DNA of 64,000 bases from Altererythrobacter epoxidivorans (GTDB taxonomy: Bacteria; Pseudomonadota; Alphaproteobacteria; Sphingomonadales; Sphingomonadaceae): the NCBI RefSeq assembly GCF_001281485.1, contig NZ_CP012669.1, positions 1,178,001 through 1,242,000 on the forward strand, in the 5' to 3' direction. Positions within the stretch are counted from its first letter, which is position 1. Each line of letters begins with the position of its first letter. The notes under the pieces were generated by a model. That model was not told where the DNA came from and did no database searches. It worked only from the letters and a program-made list of their open reading frames with translations. The translations under genes were made by a program, and so were the position numbers. Shown here in pieces: positions 10,229-18,937 of the stretch.

Positions 10229-11191
10229 TTATCCGTCCACTCCGCTGCGCGATTCCTCGAGGAGCACCTGCGCCCTGTCAGCGGAGATATTCGCCACCTC
10301 TTGCGGCAGCTCAGCCCCGGGGTGCAGCAGGGCGACCTGTTCGATCACCCTTTCGGGGGAGAGGTCGGTCGACCTGAGTGCCAGCGCCAGCCTCGTTCCC
10401 TGCGTATCGTGGCACGAAAGCGCTGCCAGTTCTCGCGGCTGTTTGGAGAGAGCTGCAAGGCTCGTAACGAAAAGCGCCACACCCGCGTGATCGACTGCCA
10501 GCGCTGCCCGCGCAGCACCACCCAAAGCCCCTACAAGGCGGGTCAGGAGCGCGGTTCGCCCCAAACTTTCATCGTAATTTGCGCGAAGAAGCGCCTCACC
10601 CTTGGCCCGCGTGGCTGCGGCAGAGCTGCCCGCAATCTCGTTCCAGCTCGCCATCAGGCTGTGAAAAATATCGGCCGGCAGATCGTTCAGCGACAGCCCC
10701 ATACGCCTGCGCGCCTGCACAAACCGCGCTTGCGCGCTCATCGCTGCCATCGCGAGTTCCGCCAGCTTGGCATCTTTCGAGGCAATCAATTCCTGCATCA
10801 GGGGCGAGAGTACCTGATCGAGGCCGAGCCGGAGTTCGAGTTCCTCGCTCAGCTGCGCTTCCACCGCCACGGCGAAACAATGGCTCAGCAATCGCGTGTT
10901 GGCAGCCAGTTTGACCATCAGGCTGTCGTGCGACTGATCGTCGCCCCCGCTGAATGGGAAAGGGGCGGTCGCTTCTTCCTGTATGCGCAGAAGCTGTCCT
11001 GCAATGTCCGAGAGCATCCCGCGCATCCGGGCCAGGAGATCGTCCGAAATCAACGACTGGCCAGAACTTGCCAGCAGGTAGCTGAGCACCGGGGCAACCC
11101 CTGCCAGGGCGCGATCACTCTGGTCGAGGTCGCCGCGAAGCAGCGTCTCGACATCTGTCGCCAAGGGTATTTGAGCCGCTGGTTCGGTCAT
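10229..11191 (-). CDS. Uncharacterised alpha-helical protein, 320 residues
   Basis: I do not recognise this protein. It is rich in Ala and Leu and looks entirely helical, with no signal peptide or membrane span. A central part (around 145-200) reads like a heptad-containing helical bundle (QARRRMGLSLNDLPADIFHSL), and a conserved-looking segment near 240-285 includes the cysteine in AALSCHDTQ. The stop is 3 bp before the start of the histidine-kinase-like gene, so the two are almost certainly co-transcribed and may work together. A scaffold or sensor partner is only a guess. Confidence 0.65.
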   Translation of the reverse strand: MTEPAAQIPLATDVETLLRGDLDQSDRALAGVAPVLSYLLASSGQSLISDDLLARMRGMLSDIAGQLLRIQEEATAPFPFSGGDDQSHDSLMVKLAANTRLLSHCFAVAVEAQLSEELELRLGLDQVLSPLMQELIASKDAKLAELAMAAMSAQARFVQARRRMGLSLNDLPADIFHSLMASWNEIAGSSAAATRAKGEALLRANYDESLGRTALLTRLVGALGGAARAALAVDHAGVALFVTSLAALSKQPRELAALSCHDTQGTRLALALRSTDLSPERVIEQVALLHPGAELPQEVANISADRAQVLLEESRSGVDG

Positions 11192-11214
11192 GCCTAGATC
11201 TTACCCCGATAGGG

Positions 11215-12399
11215 TTAATCCCCTGTTATCCGCGACGGGCGAAGAACGAAAAGCGCTGCCGACAAAAACAGTAGGGCAACAAGGGCAAGCATTTCGTCGA
11301 GACGACCGATGGATGCAGCCGGTGCGAGCATAAGGGCAAGAAGCACTCGGTCGGATGCGAGACCCGAGAGCATCTTTCCCGCATCCCGCTGTGCCAGTCG
11401 GGCAAGGCCAATCGTGATCAAGGGCAGGAATATTTGGCTAGCGAGCATCGGAAGCGATGCTGGTAAAACAAGAATCGCGATCAGAACAATGTCCACCAAG
11501 GACTTGGTTATAATATTCTTTTTAACAGACTTGGCGGCCCCTCGCATCCGGCTGTCCATATCACTCAGCGCACTGCCAACCTGCCATGCAAGAAAAGCGA
11601 TTGCGGCAAGGATCAGGCCGACCCAAGTGTAGTCGACAACCGAACAGGCGATCCCTGCGCCCACAGTAACAACTGCAAGGGCCTTGGCGATTATCGGTCC
11701 TTTCTTGAGCGCTCGCGGCGCCAACCAGCGCGCAAATCGGCTCGAGATCGCAGAAGCCGGTGCGGTCCACGAACTGCGCGTCACTGCCTGATCGAGGAGT
11801 GCGACCTCCCTTTTAGCTATCGAAGTCTCGTCCGATGCCAGGATGAGTTCGCCTGAGGCCATCCGTTGACGATCGAGCAAGACGACCTGCGTCCCGGATT
11901 GCAGCGCCAACCGCAGAAGTAGCGAAACGGCATCTGCGTCTGCCGGCATATCGGCAAGGCGCTCCACGATGTTGCCACGAGCCACAATAAGCCCTGCCCA
12001 CGCCCTGTCAGCATCGATCCGCTCGAAACCGGCCGATACACCTTCATCGCCAGGAAGCGCCGCAATGCCGCGACAATTGCCGGCAATTTCGCCTGCAAGG
12101 GCCACATCCATTACCAGGCCATCTTCGATCACGACGATCTCGTTATCGGCGGACATGAGCCCGACGAGTTGCAGTGGGCCGCGTACCATCCGGAACTGAA
12201 GGCCCCTGCCCTCGACCTCTTTCTGCAATTCGATAAGTTCAGGTCGAGGTCCGGTCGCGAGGCAGATAATCCTTTCGCAACCGAGGCTTACGGCAAGATC
12301 CACCTGCCAGGCGATAACCGAACGACTGCCGATGGTCAGGAACGCCCTGAGCGTGCCCTGGTCGGTGAGTTCAACGGCAGATAGAAGTGCGACGCGCAA
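11215..12399 (-). CDS. Nucleotidyltransferase-like domain fused to a polytopic membrane domain, apparently degenerate
   Basis: 394 residues. The N-terminal 180 or so resemble a sugar-phosphate nucleotidyltransferase fold (GSRSVIAWQVDLAVSLGCER is like the GKPLIEWQIE segment), but the Gly-rich GxGTR loop and PK signature are missing. The C-terminal half has about five membrane helices. Between the second and third is DMDSRMRG, where CDP-alcohol phosphotransferases have DxxDGxxAR, then KSLVDIVL where they have DxxxD. This suggests a decayed two-domain enzyme of the kind that makes phospho-polyol lipids. The start is TTG, with its GGAGAG inside a hairpin. Function unknown. Confidence 0.6.
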   Translation of the reverse strand: MRVALLSAVELTDQGTLRAFLTIGSRSVIAWQVDLAVSLGCERIICLATGPRPELIELQKEVEGRGLQFRMVRGPLQLVGLMSADNEIVVIEDGLVMDVALAGEIAGNCRGIAALPGDEGVSAGFERIDADRAWAGLIVARGNIVERLADMPADADAVSLLLRLALQSGTQVVLLDRQRMASGELILASDETSIAKREVALLDQAVTRSSWTAPASAISSRFARWLAPRALKKGPIIAKALAVVTVGAGIACSVVDYTWVGLILAAIAFLAWQVGSALSDMDSRMRGAAKSVKKNIITKSLVDIVLIAILVLPASLPMLASQIFLPLITIGLARLAQRDAGKMLSGLASDRVLLALMLAPAASIGRLDEMLALVALLFLSAALFVLRPSRITGD

Positions 12400-12401
12400 G
12401 T

Positions 12402-12429
12402 GATTGTCTCTCCAGAAGGAGCGACAATC
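12402..12429 (-). promoter_or_regulatory. Hairpin that encloses a ribosome binding site
   Basis: On the minus strand GATTGTC pairs with GACAATC and, inside a G/A mismatch, CTCC pairs with GGAG around a TTCT loop. The GGAG is the only good Shine-Dalgarno for the TTG start at 12399, eight bases on. No T-run follows, so it is not an intrinsic terminator. It could hold translation off until melted or bound; that role is inferred. Confidence 0.5.
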
Positions 12430-12481
12430 TAGGCTTCAGGCGGGGCTACTGCCAAGCGCCGAAAAACCGATTTTCGCGAGC

Positions 12482-12790
12482 TTATGCCTGCTTAGGCGAA
12501 AAAACCTGGAGCACCTGCTCGATCTTGCGGACGACGGTGGGTTCTCCGGGCGCCGAAGTCAGCGCCTCTTCTGCAAGATCGTAGAGCTCACTCGCATGGA
12601 AACTGGCAGCCAGCCCTTTGAGCCGCATCGCAGCGACGTTCCAATTGCCATCGCAACGCGACCGTTTCAGCAGGTCGACCTGCTTGCGCGCGCTTTCCAC
12701 GAACGCGAGGCGCAGTTCGGCCATCAGCGCGCTGTCTTCGCCTGCTGCTGCCGCCAAAGTGGCGTCCAATGCTCCGCTTTCGTATGCCAT
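12482..12790 (-). CDS. Hpt-like phosphotransfer protein lacking the histidine
   Basis: A 102-residue, all-helical protein. The pattern AAMRLKGLAASFHASEL (53-69) lines up with the Hpt signature AHxLKGxAxxxGAxxL, but Met55 stands where the phosphorylated His should be. The rest of the helical-bundle spacing is kept, as is the Lys-Gly pair. It is therefore likely a binding version of an Hpt domain, not a phospho-carrier. I chose the ATG at 12790; the open frame runs further upstream into antisense of the next gene without similarity. It heads the minus-strand group and is divergent from the coiled-coil gene. Confidence 0.65.
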   Translation of the reverse strand: MAYESGALDATLAAAAGEDSALMAELRLAFVESARKQVDLLKRSRCDGNWNVAAMRLKGLAASFHASELYDLAEEALTSAPGEPTVVRKIEQVLQVFSPKQA

Positions 12791-12814
12791 AGGACACGGG
12801 AATACGACGGATAG

Positions 12815-12834
12815 GGTTAAAGCAGGGTTTAACC
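12815..12834 (+). promoter_or_regulatory. Inverted repeat GGTTAAA-N6-TTTAACC in a divergent promoter region
   Basis: A perfect 7-bp inverted repeat lies between the Hpt-like gene and the coiled-coil gene. It contains two TTAA half-sites eight bases apart; the CtrA consensus is TTAA-N7-TTAA, so it is close but not a match. A palindromic operator is equally possible. Confidence 0.35.
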
Positions 12835-12862
12835 TGCTCTGAAACGTGATAGATTCCATAAT

Positions 12863-15487
12863 ATGACCGGGGGATCGCATATCCGGGCCGTTGGCCCCGA
12901 AGCCGCGCAAGAAGCGCAGGATCACGCTGTCGAGCAGACAAGCGACGACACGCTTGCGCTCGAGGAAGAGTGGCAGGACGAGTGGGAAGAGCTCGAGGAA
13001 GAGCGTGCTGCACGCTCGTTCGCATGGATCGTCCCGGCCGCCGCGATATTCTCTGTCATCGCCTGGACCGCCTTTTTCGTTTGGACGTTCCGCGACGCGA
13101 TCCTGTCTGGCGGAACTCCGGAGCAGTGGATCGGCTGGGTGATCAACTGGTCGGTTCCTGTCCTTCTGATCGTGTCGCTCTGGCTCTTGGCCATGCGCAA
13201 CAGTCGCCGCGAATCCGTGCGCTTTGCCGATGCGGCAGCTGCCCTTGCACGCGAATCGCGCGAGCTCGAAAGCCGCCTCATCATCGTGAACCGCGAATTG
13301 AGCCTCGCACGCGAATTCCTCGGATCGCAATCGCGGGACCTTGAATCGCTTGGAAGGATCGCAGCGGAGCGCCTTTCGACGCATGCCGACCAGTTGCAGG
13401 GACTCATCCACAACAACAGCGCGCAGATCGATTCCATTTCTTCGGTGAGCACGACTGCGCTGGAAAACATGCAGAAACTGCGGGACGATCTGCCGGTTAT
13501 CGCGAATTCGGCAAAGGATGTGTCGAGCCAGGTCGGAAACGCCGGAAGAACCGCCCGGGAACAGCTGGACAAGCTGATCGCCGGGTTCGGCCGGTTGAAC
13601 GAGTTCGGCACAGCGAGCGGCAATCAGGTCGACGCACTAAGCGCGAAGGTGGCATCGACCATCGACGCCTTCGAACAGCAAGTGGATCGACTCGATGTGC
13701 TGGCCACCGAACGGTTCGAGGCGCTCGCGGCAAAGAGCGAGGAATTCAGGGTCGATCTCGACGGACGTGAAGTGGATGCTCTTGCCGCCATGCGCCACAG
13801 GGCGGACGAACTTCGGAATGGCCTCGTCGCCCTGCAAAGCGAGTTCACAGACGAGGAAGAACGCAGCCTCGATGCGCTGAAATCGCGAATCGAACTCGTA
13901 CGCGAAGAAGGCAGCGCCATCGGCGCCTCCATTCGCGAAGCCGAGGAGCTGGCATTCAAGAACCTTCGCAACGCCAAGGATCGACTTCACGATGAAGTCG
14001 CGGCCGTCATATCTGATCTCGACCAGCTTGATGCCAAGGCGCTTGAAGCCGCGCAGGCGCGGGTCAAGGCATTGCACGAGGAAGCAGGCCGTTTCGACGA
14101 TCTGCTCGCCGTTCGCGACGCGAAATTCAACGAGGAAATCGCCAACAGGCAGGACCAGTTCGAAACGCGTGAAACGCAGGCGAGCGAAGCCCTTGCTCAG
14201 CGACTTTCCGATCTCGACGACGCAATAGAAGAGCGTACGGAAGCCCAGCTTGCGCGGGCGGAACGGATGGTCGCGCACGGGCAGGAACTGGCTGCGAAGG
14301 TGAGCGAGATCAATTCGCTGTTTGAGCGGGTTTCCGAACATGCCAGCGGCGCATCGCAACAGCTGGACACCGGCCTGAGCGGTCTCGAAGACAAGCTTTC
14401 GAACAATCGCAGCAATTTGGAAGCGACAAACGCTGCCTTGGCTGAGGTGACGGAATCGAGCATTCGCTTGCTTGAAATCCTGCAGTCGGGTGCCCGCCAA
14501 AGCCGTGAGGATTTGCCGAAGGCAATCGAGACAGCGTCCGCCAAGCTCGAGAGGGTGGAAGAGCGTGCTGCGCTCCTGCGCGACACGATGAACGAGGCGA
14601 GCAATCGCGGCGACGCCTTGTCGAACTACCTGATTACTACGCAGGACAATATCGAACACACCGGCAAGAACATCGACGCGTTGCACATGCGCCTTAGGGC
14701 CCATTCGGACGATAATCTGGTGCGCTTGCAGTCCCTTCAGGCCCTTGTCAGTGACCTTGAAGGTAGCAGCGAGCGTCTGGCTAACCATGCCAGCGACAGT
14801 TTGCAGAATGCCATCAGCGAATTGCTGAAGGCTTCGAAGGAAGCATTCGCTACGCTCGAAAAAAGCGCCGAAGATGTCGTGAACAAGGCCGCAGATGGTG
14901 TCGCCGGTCTGGCGAGCAGTGCTGTGCAACGCTCGCTCCAGACGCACAGCCTCGATGCAATCGAGCAAATCGAACAGGTCGCGATCAAGGCCTCGCAGGC
15001 AGGCCGCGAGACGACGATCCAGCTGCGTGATCAATTGTCCAAGGTGAACGAACTCGCCGGCAATCTGGAACAGCGCGTCACGAGGGCGCGGGAAATCGCA
15101 CAGGAACAGGTCGACAATGATTTTGCGCGTCGCATGGCGCTCATCACCGACAGCCTCAATTCAAGCGCTATCGACATAAGCAAGGCCTTGGCAGAGGACG
15201 TTGCCGATACCTCCTGGGCTGCTTACCTTCGCGGCGACCGCGGTATCTTCACCCGCCGCGCGGTTCGCCTGATCGACAATTCCGAAGCTCGCGAAATCGT
15301 CGAGCTATACGAAACCGACGACGATTTCCGCGAGCACGTCAGCCGGTACATTCACGATTTCGAAGCGATGCTCCGCTCGTTGCTTTCAACGCGCGATGGC
15401 AATTCACTGGGCGTGACCGTACTGAGTTCGGATATGGGCAAGCTCTATGTCGCGCTCGCTCAGGCTATCGAGCGCCTGAGGAACTGA
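12863..15487 (+). CDS. Large membrane-anchored coiled-coil protein, 874 residues
   Basis: An acidic cytoplasmic-looking N-terminus (LEEEWQDEWEELEEER, 33-48) precedes two membrane helices (about 53-76 and 91-111). Then come some 650 residues of near-continuous heptad-like helix rich in Glu, Ala, Leu and Arg. A compact C-terminal domain (about 770-874) ends in YVALAQAIERLRN. It resembles filament-forming or division-associated coiled-coil proteins, but no named family is recognised. With both ends on the same side of the membrane it could reach 80-100 nm into the cytoplasm. It is divergent from the pseudo-kinase group by 72 bp. Confidence 0.75.
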   Translation: MTGGSHIRAVGPEAAQEAQDHAVEQTSDDTLALEEEWQDEWEELEEERAARSFAWIVPAAAIFSVIAWTAFFVWTFRDAILSGGTPEQWIGWVINWSVPVLLIVSLWLLAMRNSRRESVRFADAAAALARESRELESRLIIVNRELSLAREFLGSQSRDLESLGRIAAERLSTHADQLQGLIHNNSAQIDSISSVSTTALENMQKLRDDLPVIANSAKDVSSQVGNAGRTAREQLDKLIAGFGRLNEFGTASGNQVDALSAKVASTIDAFEQQVDRLDVLATERFEALAAKSEEFRVDLDGREVDALAAMRHRADELRNGLVALQSEFTDEEERSLDALKSRIELVREEGSAIGASIREAEELAFKNLRNAKDRLHDEVAAVISDLDQLDAKALEAAQARVKALHEEAGRFDDLLAVRDAKFNEEIANRQDQFETRETQASEALAQRLSDLDDAIEERTEAQLARAERMVAHGQELAAKVSEINSLFERVSEHASGASQQLDTGLSGLEDKLSNNRSNLEATNAALAEVTESSIRLLEILQSGARQSREDLPKAIETASAKLERVEERAALLRDTMNEASNRGDALSNYLITTQDNIEHTGKNIDALHMRLRAHSDDNLVRLQSLQALVSDLEGSSERLANHASDSLQNAISELLKASKEAFATLEKSAEDVVNKAADGVAGLASSAVQRSLQTHSLDAIEQIEQVAIKASQAGRETTIQLRDQLSKVNELAGNLEQRVTRAREIAQEQVDNDFARRMALITDSLNSSAIDISKALAEDVADTSWAAYLRGDRGIFTRRAVRLIDNSEAREIVELYETDDDFREHVSRYIHDFEAMLRSLLSTRDGNSLGVTVLSSDMGKLYVALAQAIERLRN

Positions 15488-15489
15488 GC

Positions 15490-15762
15490 CTAGCCGCGGA
15501 GAGCGGAGAGGAAATCCACGTCCTCGACCCCGATCCAGCCATAGATGAAATTGAGCACGTAAAGCGCGGTCAGCACGGCTGCGAGCACGAATGCACGCAG
15601 CACTAGCCTGCCCGGACGGAAATTGGCAGGCGCGCTATCGGCCTGCCCCGGCACCTTCTCTACGCCCAGTTCATCATGCGTTTTTACGCCGAACGGCAAG
15701 AGGACGAAGGCCGACATGACCCAGAACAGGGCGTAGATGGCGAGAATGGACGTCCATTTCAT
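15490..15762 (-). CDS. DUF1467 family small membrane protein
   Basis: 90 residues with two membrane helices (about 3-25 and 60-82) joined by a polar loop containing GVKTHDE. This matches the alphaproteobacterial DUF1467 family, typically found right after the RNase J gene. Its ATG overlaps the rnj stop as ATGA, so it is translated with rnj. Function unknown. It is convergent with the coiled-coil gene, with two bases between the stops, so there is no room for a separate terminator. Confidence 0.82.
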   Translation of the reverse strand: MKWTSILAIYALFWVMSAFVLLPFGVKTHDELGVEKVPGQADSAPANFRPGRLVLRAFVLAAVLTALYVLNFIYGWIGVEDVDFLSALRG

Positions 15763-17420
15763 CGATTGCTGCTCCCGGGTAGAATGATCACCTTGACCTG
15801 CGGCTTCTTGCCCGACCACCGCTGCGCAGCCCTGCGCGCAGCAAGCCGTGCCGCTTCGTGCACGTCATCGATGCTCCTGCCGCCGCGCCCTTTCAGCTTG
15901 CGGAGCGCATCGACGATGTCGCTCTGAGCTTCGGCGAGGAATTCTGGCAGGTCTTCGTCGAGCGGAAGACCTATCGCTTCGATGGTCGGCTGCAGGCTTT
16001 GGTCGAGCACGACCATCAACAGCCCGTCACGCGCCAGACGACGCCGCATGGTGATGGCATCGCCATCTGCAGGAGCGATGATATCCCCATCCAGGACGAG
16101 CCGCCCGGCGCGCACATCGGCCAACTTCCCAGCCTTGCCCGGAGCAAGGCGAACGATATCGCCATTCTGCTGGACAACAGCTTGGGGGATTCCGGTCGAG
16201 CGGCCGAATTTGGCCTGCTCCCGCATATGACGCATTTCGCCGTGGACCGGCACGAGGATTTCAGGTCGCAGCCAACCGTAAAGCGCTTCCAGATCGGGGC
16301 GTCCCGGGTGGCCGGACACGTGGATTTCGCTTTGCCGGTCGGTCACCATCGTGATGCCGCGAGACGCGAGCTGGTTCTGGACCCGGCCAATCGACAGTTC
16401 GTTTCCAGGGATCTGGCGCGACGAAAACAGGACGACATCGCCGCTAACGAGCTCGATGGGATGATTTCCTTCAGCAATCCGGGCGAGTGCCGCGCGCGGC
16501 TCACCCTGGCCGCCCGTTGCCAGAATCAGGACTTCGCCCCGCGGCAGCGACATGGCGGTGTCGAAATCGATCAGATCGGGCAGGTCCGTGAGATAACCAT
16601 TATCCTGCGCCACCTCGATAATGCGGTCGAGCGAGCGCCCGGCAACACACAATTGGCGGCCGGTTTCCTTGGCTACATCTCCCAGAGTTTGCAGCCTTGC
16701 GACGTTGGAGGCGAAAGTCGTGACCAGAACCCGCTTGCCCGGGTGCCTTGCGACTTCTTCCATCAGGCCGCGATAGACCGCGCCCTCGGACCCGCTCGAT
16801 GCCGTGTTGAAGACATTGGTGCTGTCGCAGACGAGCGCGAGAACCCCCTCGTCACCGATCTCGGTCAGCTCTTCTGCGGTTGTCGGTTCACCGATGATCG
16901 GCTCTTCGTCGAGTTTCCAGTCGCCCGTATGGAAGATGCGGCCATAGGGCGTCTCGATCAGCAGGGCGTTGCCCTCTGCAATCGAGTGCGCCAGCGGAAT
17001 ATAAGTGATGCCGAACGAGCCGAGCTCGAAAGAGCCGTGGTCGTCGGGAATTACGTTCAATTCGATCTCGCCAGCGATACCCGCTTCTTCCAGCTTCCGC
17101 AGGACGAGGTCGGCTGTAAACGGTGTGGCGTATAGCGGAACGCCGAGCTCGGCGGCGAAATAGGGCACTGCGCCGATGTGATCTTCGTGCGCATGCGTCA
17201 GGACGATGCCCAATAGATCATCAGCGCGCTCTTCGATGAATTCGAGGTCGGCAAACACCAGGTCGACACCCGGATACTCGTTGCCGGAAAATGTCATGCC
17301 GAGATCGACCATCAGCCATTTGCCGTCGCAACCATAGAGGTTGACGTTCATGCCGATCTCGCCCGAGCCACCGAGCGCGAGGAAAAGCAGTTCGTTTTCG
17401 GGAGTGCAGTCTTTCTTCAA
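15759..17420 (-). CDS. rnj: Ribonuclease J family exo/endonuclease
   Basis: 553 residues with the metallo-beta-lactamase and beta-CASP domains. The metal motif HAHEDHIGA is at 76-84, and GGSGEIGMN near 17-25 is typical of RNase J. Later motifs include HTGDWKLDE, a DSTN loop, ATGGQGEP, and VHGEMRHM. RNase J matures rRNA and degrades mRNA from the 5' end; here it coexists with RNase E at 51.7 kb, as in other alphaproteobacteria. The start is TTG overlapping the coaX stop (TTGA), with GGAGCG upstream. Confidence 0.93.
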   Translation of the reverse strand: MKKDCTPENELLFLALGGSGEIGMNVNLYGCDGKWLMVDLGMTFSGNEYPGVDLVFADLEFIEERADDLLGIVLTHAHEDHIGAVPYFAAELGVPLYATPFTADLVLRKLEEAGIAGEIELNVIPDDHGSFELGSFGITYIPLAHSIAEGNALLIETPYGRIFHTGDWKLDEEPIIGEPTTAEELTEIGDEGVLALVCDSTNVFNTASSGSEGAVYRGLMEEVARHPGKRVLVTTFASNVARLQTLGDVAKETGRQLCVAGRSLDRIIEVAQDNGYLTDLPDLIDFDTAMSLPRGEVLILATGGQGEPRAALARIAEGNHPIELVSGDVVLFSSRQIPGNELSIGRVQNQLASRGITMVTDRQSEIHVSGHPGRPDLEALYGWLRPEILVPVHGEMRHMREQAKFGRSTGIPQAVVQQNGDIVRLAPGKAGKLADVRAGRLVLDGDIIAPADGDAITMRRRLARDGLLMVVLDQSLQPTIEAIGLPLDEDLPEFLAEAQSDIVDALRKLKGRGGRSIDDVHEAARLAARRAAQRWSGKKPQVKVIILPGSSNR

Positions 17421-18190
17421 GCCGAACGCTCCGCGAGCAATGCGAGCCCATTGAGCGTCAGGTCGGCATCGACCGCATCGAACAGATCTGTATGCTCATC
17501 GAACAGGATCGCGAGACCGCCGGTCGCCACAACCTTTGCCGGCCTGCCGATTTCCTTTTTCATACGCGTGATCAGACCTTCGATCAGGGCGACGTAGCCC
17601 CAGAAAACGCCGATCAGCATCTGATCCTCGGTGTTGCGGCCGATCACGCTGCTGGTCGCAGGCTTTTCGATAGCGATGCGGGGAAGCTTCGCCGTATTTC
17701 CGACCAGCGCATCGAGCGAGAGGTTGATGCCGGGGGCGATGATGCCGCCTTTGTAGCTACCGTTAAAGTCGACCACGTCGAAAGTGGTGGCAGTACCGAA
17801 ATCAACAACGATCAGATCGCCTTCGTATTTCGCGTGGGCGGCCAATGAGTTCAGCGCCCGGTCTGCACCGAGCGAACTGGGTTGTTCGATGTCGAGATCG
17901 AAACCCCATTGCGCATCGCCCTGCCCCGCGACCAGCGGCGTTACGCCAAGGTACTTCTCGGACAGCACGGTGAGGTTGTGGATCGCGCGCGGCACCACGG
18001 ATCCGATGATGACCTGATCGATGTCGTCCTTTGAAAATCCCTGGAATTCGGCAAGCTGGAGCAACCAGACCGCATATTCGTCCCCCGTGCGCCGGGGATC
18101 GGTCGCAATACGCCATCTCGCCTTGATCTCTCCGCCATCGAATACGGCGAATACGACATTGGTATTTCCCACGTCCGCGACAAGCAGCAT
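17417..18190 (-). CDS. coaX: Type III pantothenate kinase
   Basis: CoaX phosphorylates pantothenate in the first step of coenzyme A synthesis. The 257-residue protein begins with the phosphate-binding motif VADVGNTN (4-11), followed by LGADRALN and [13 protein letters not shown], the ASKHA-fold signatures of the CoaX family. It lies between birA and rnj, the usual alphaproteobacterial neighbourhood. The stop overlaps the rnj start, and birA ends 11 bp upstream. Confidence 0.95.
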   Translation of the reverse strand: MLLVADVGNTNVVFAVFDGGEIKARWRIATDPRRTGDEYAVWLLQLAEFQGFSKDDIDQVIIGSVVPRAIHNLTVLSEKYLGVTPLVAGQGDAQWGFDLDIEQPSSLGADRALNSLAAHAKYEGDLIVVDFGTATTFDVVDFNGSYKGGIIAPGINLSLDALVGNTAKLPRIAIEKPATSSVIGRNTEDQMLIGVFWGYVALIEGLITRMKKEIGRPAKVVATGGLAILFDEHTDLFDAVDADLTLNGLALLAERSA

Positions 18191-18201
18191 GGCGATCTCC
18201 C

Positions 18202-18912
18202 TTAGGCGAGCGTTACGTCGCCCGCGTGGATGGCACGTATGGAGCCATCATCCAAGCGCAGCTCCAAATTTCCAAGCGCGTCGAGGCCGGAGTAGTCTCC
18301 CTCGACGAGCCTTCCGTCTGGCTCATGCACCTTCAACCGTGTGCCCTTCGGCGTTCCGGCAGCCGACCAACGGCGAATGACCGTCTCGAGCCCGAAAGTC
18401 CGCCAGCGTTCAATTTCGGTAGCAAAAGAAAGCGCAAGCGCTTTGCCGAAATCGGATGGAGCCGGCGCAGGCGTTACTTGGCCGAGAGCGATCGTATCAC
18501 GACCTTCGACCGAAGGCGCCACGGCCAGATTGACACCTATGCCCACGACCACGGTCGTATCCTGCCTCTCCAGCAGCATCCCGCACAGTTTTGCATGTTG
18601 CAGCAGGACATCGTTCGGCCACTTGAGTACGAGGGCGGAAGGATCCGGCAACAAGGGAACTAATGCCTCGTAAACCGCCAGGCCCGCTACGAGCGCGAGC
18701 GTGTAAGCCGGCGGATCATTCGGCCCGAGGGCTACGACCGTGGACCCCATGAAATTGCCATGACCGTCGAACCACTCGCGGCCCTGGCGACCCCTTCCCG
18801 CATTCTGCCGTTCGGCAACAAGCCAGTCGCCTTCGGCCACCCTCTCCCCGCTAGCGAGGCGGATGAGCAGATCGGCGTTGGTCGATCCCGTTTCCGCGAC
18901 TGTTTCGATCAA
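18202..18912 (-). CDS. birA: Biotin--[acetyl-CoA-carboxylase] ligase, monofunctional
   Basis: 236 residues forming the catalytic domain and a short C-terminal domain only. ETGSTNADL (7-15), GRGRQGREW (39-47, the biotinyl-adenylate loop) and LKWPNDVLL are clear. There is no N-terminal helix-turn-helix, so unlike E. coli BirA it should not be a repressor. The start read here is TTG at 18912, 25 bp after nuoN; no ATG is available in frame before the conserved ETGSTN. Confidence 0.92.
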   Translation of the reverse strand: MIETVAETGSTNADLLIRLASGERVAEGDWLVAERQNAGRGRQGREWFDGHGNFMGSTVVALGPNDPPAYTLALVAGLAVYEALVPLLPDPSALVLKWPNDVLLQHAKLCGMLLERQDTTVVVGIGVNLAVAPSVEGRDTIALGQVTPAPAPSDFGKALALSFATEIERWRTFGLETVIRRWSAAGTPKGTRLKVHEPDGRLVEGDYSGLDALGNLELRLDDGSIRAIHAGDVTLA

Positions 18913-18937
18913 TGCGGCAATCCCGGACGGTGTCCGA

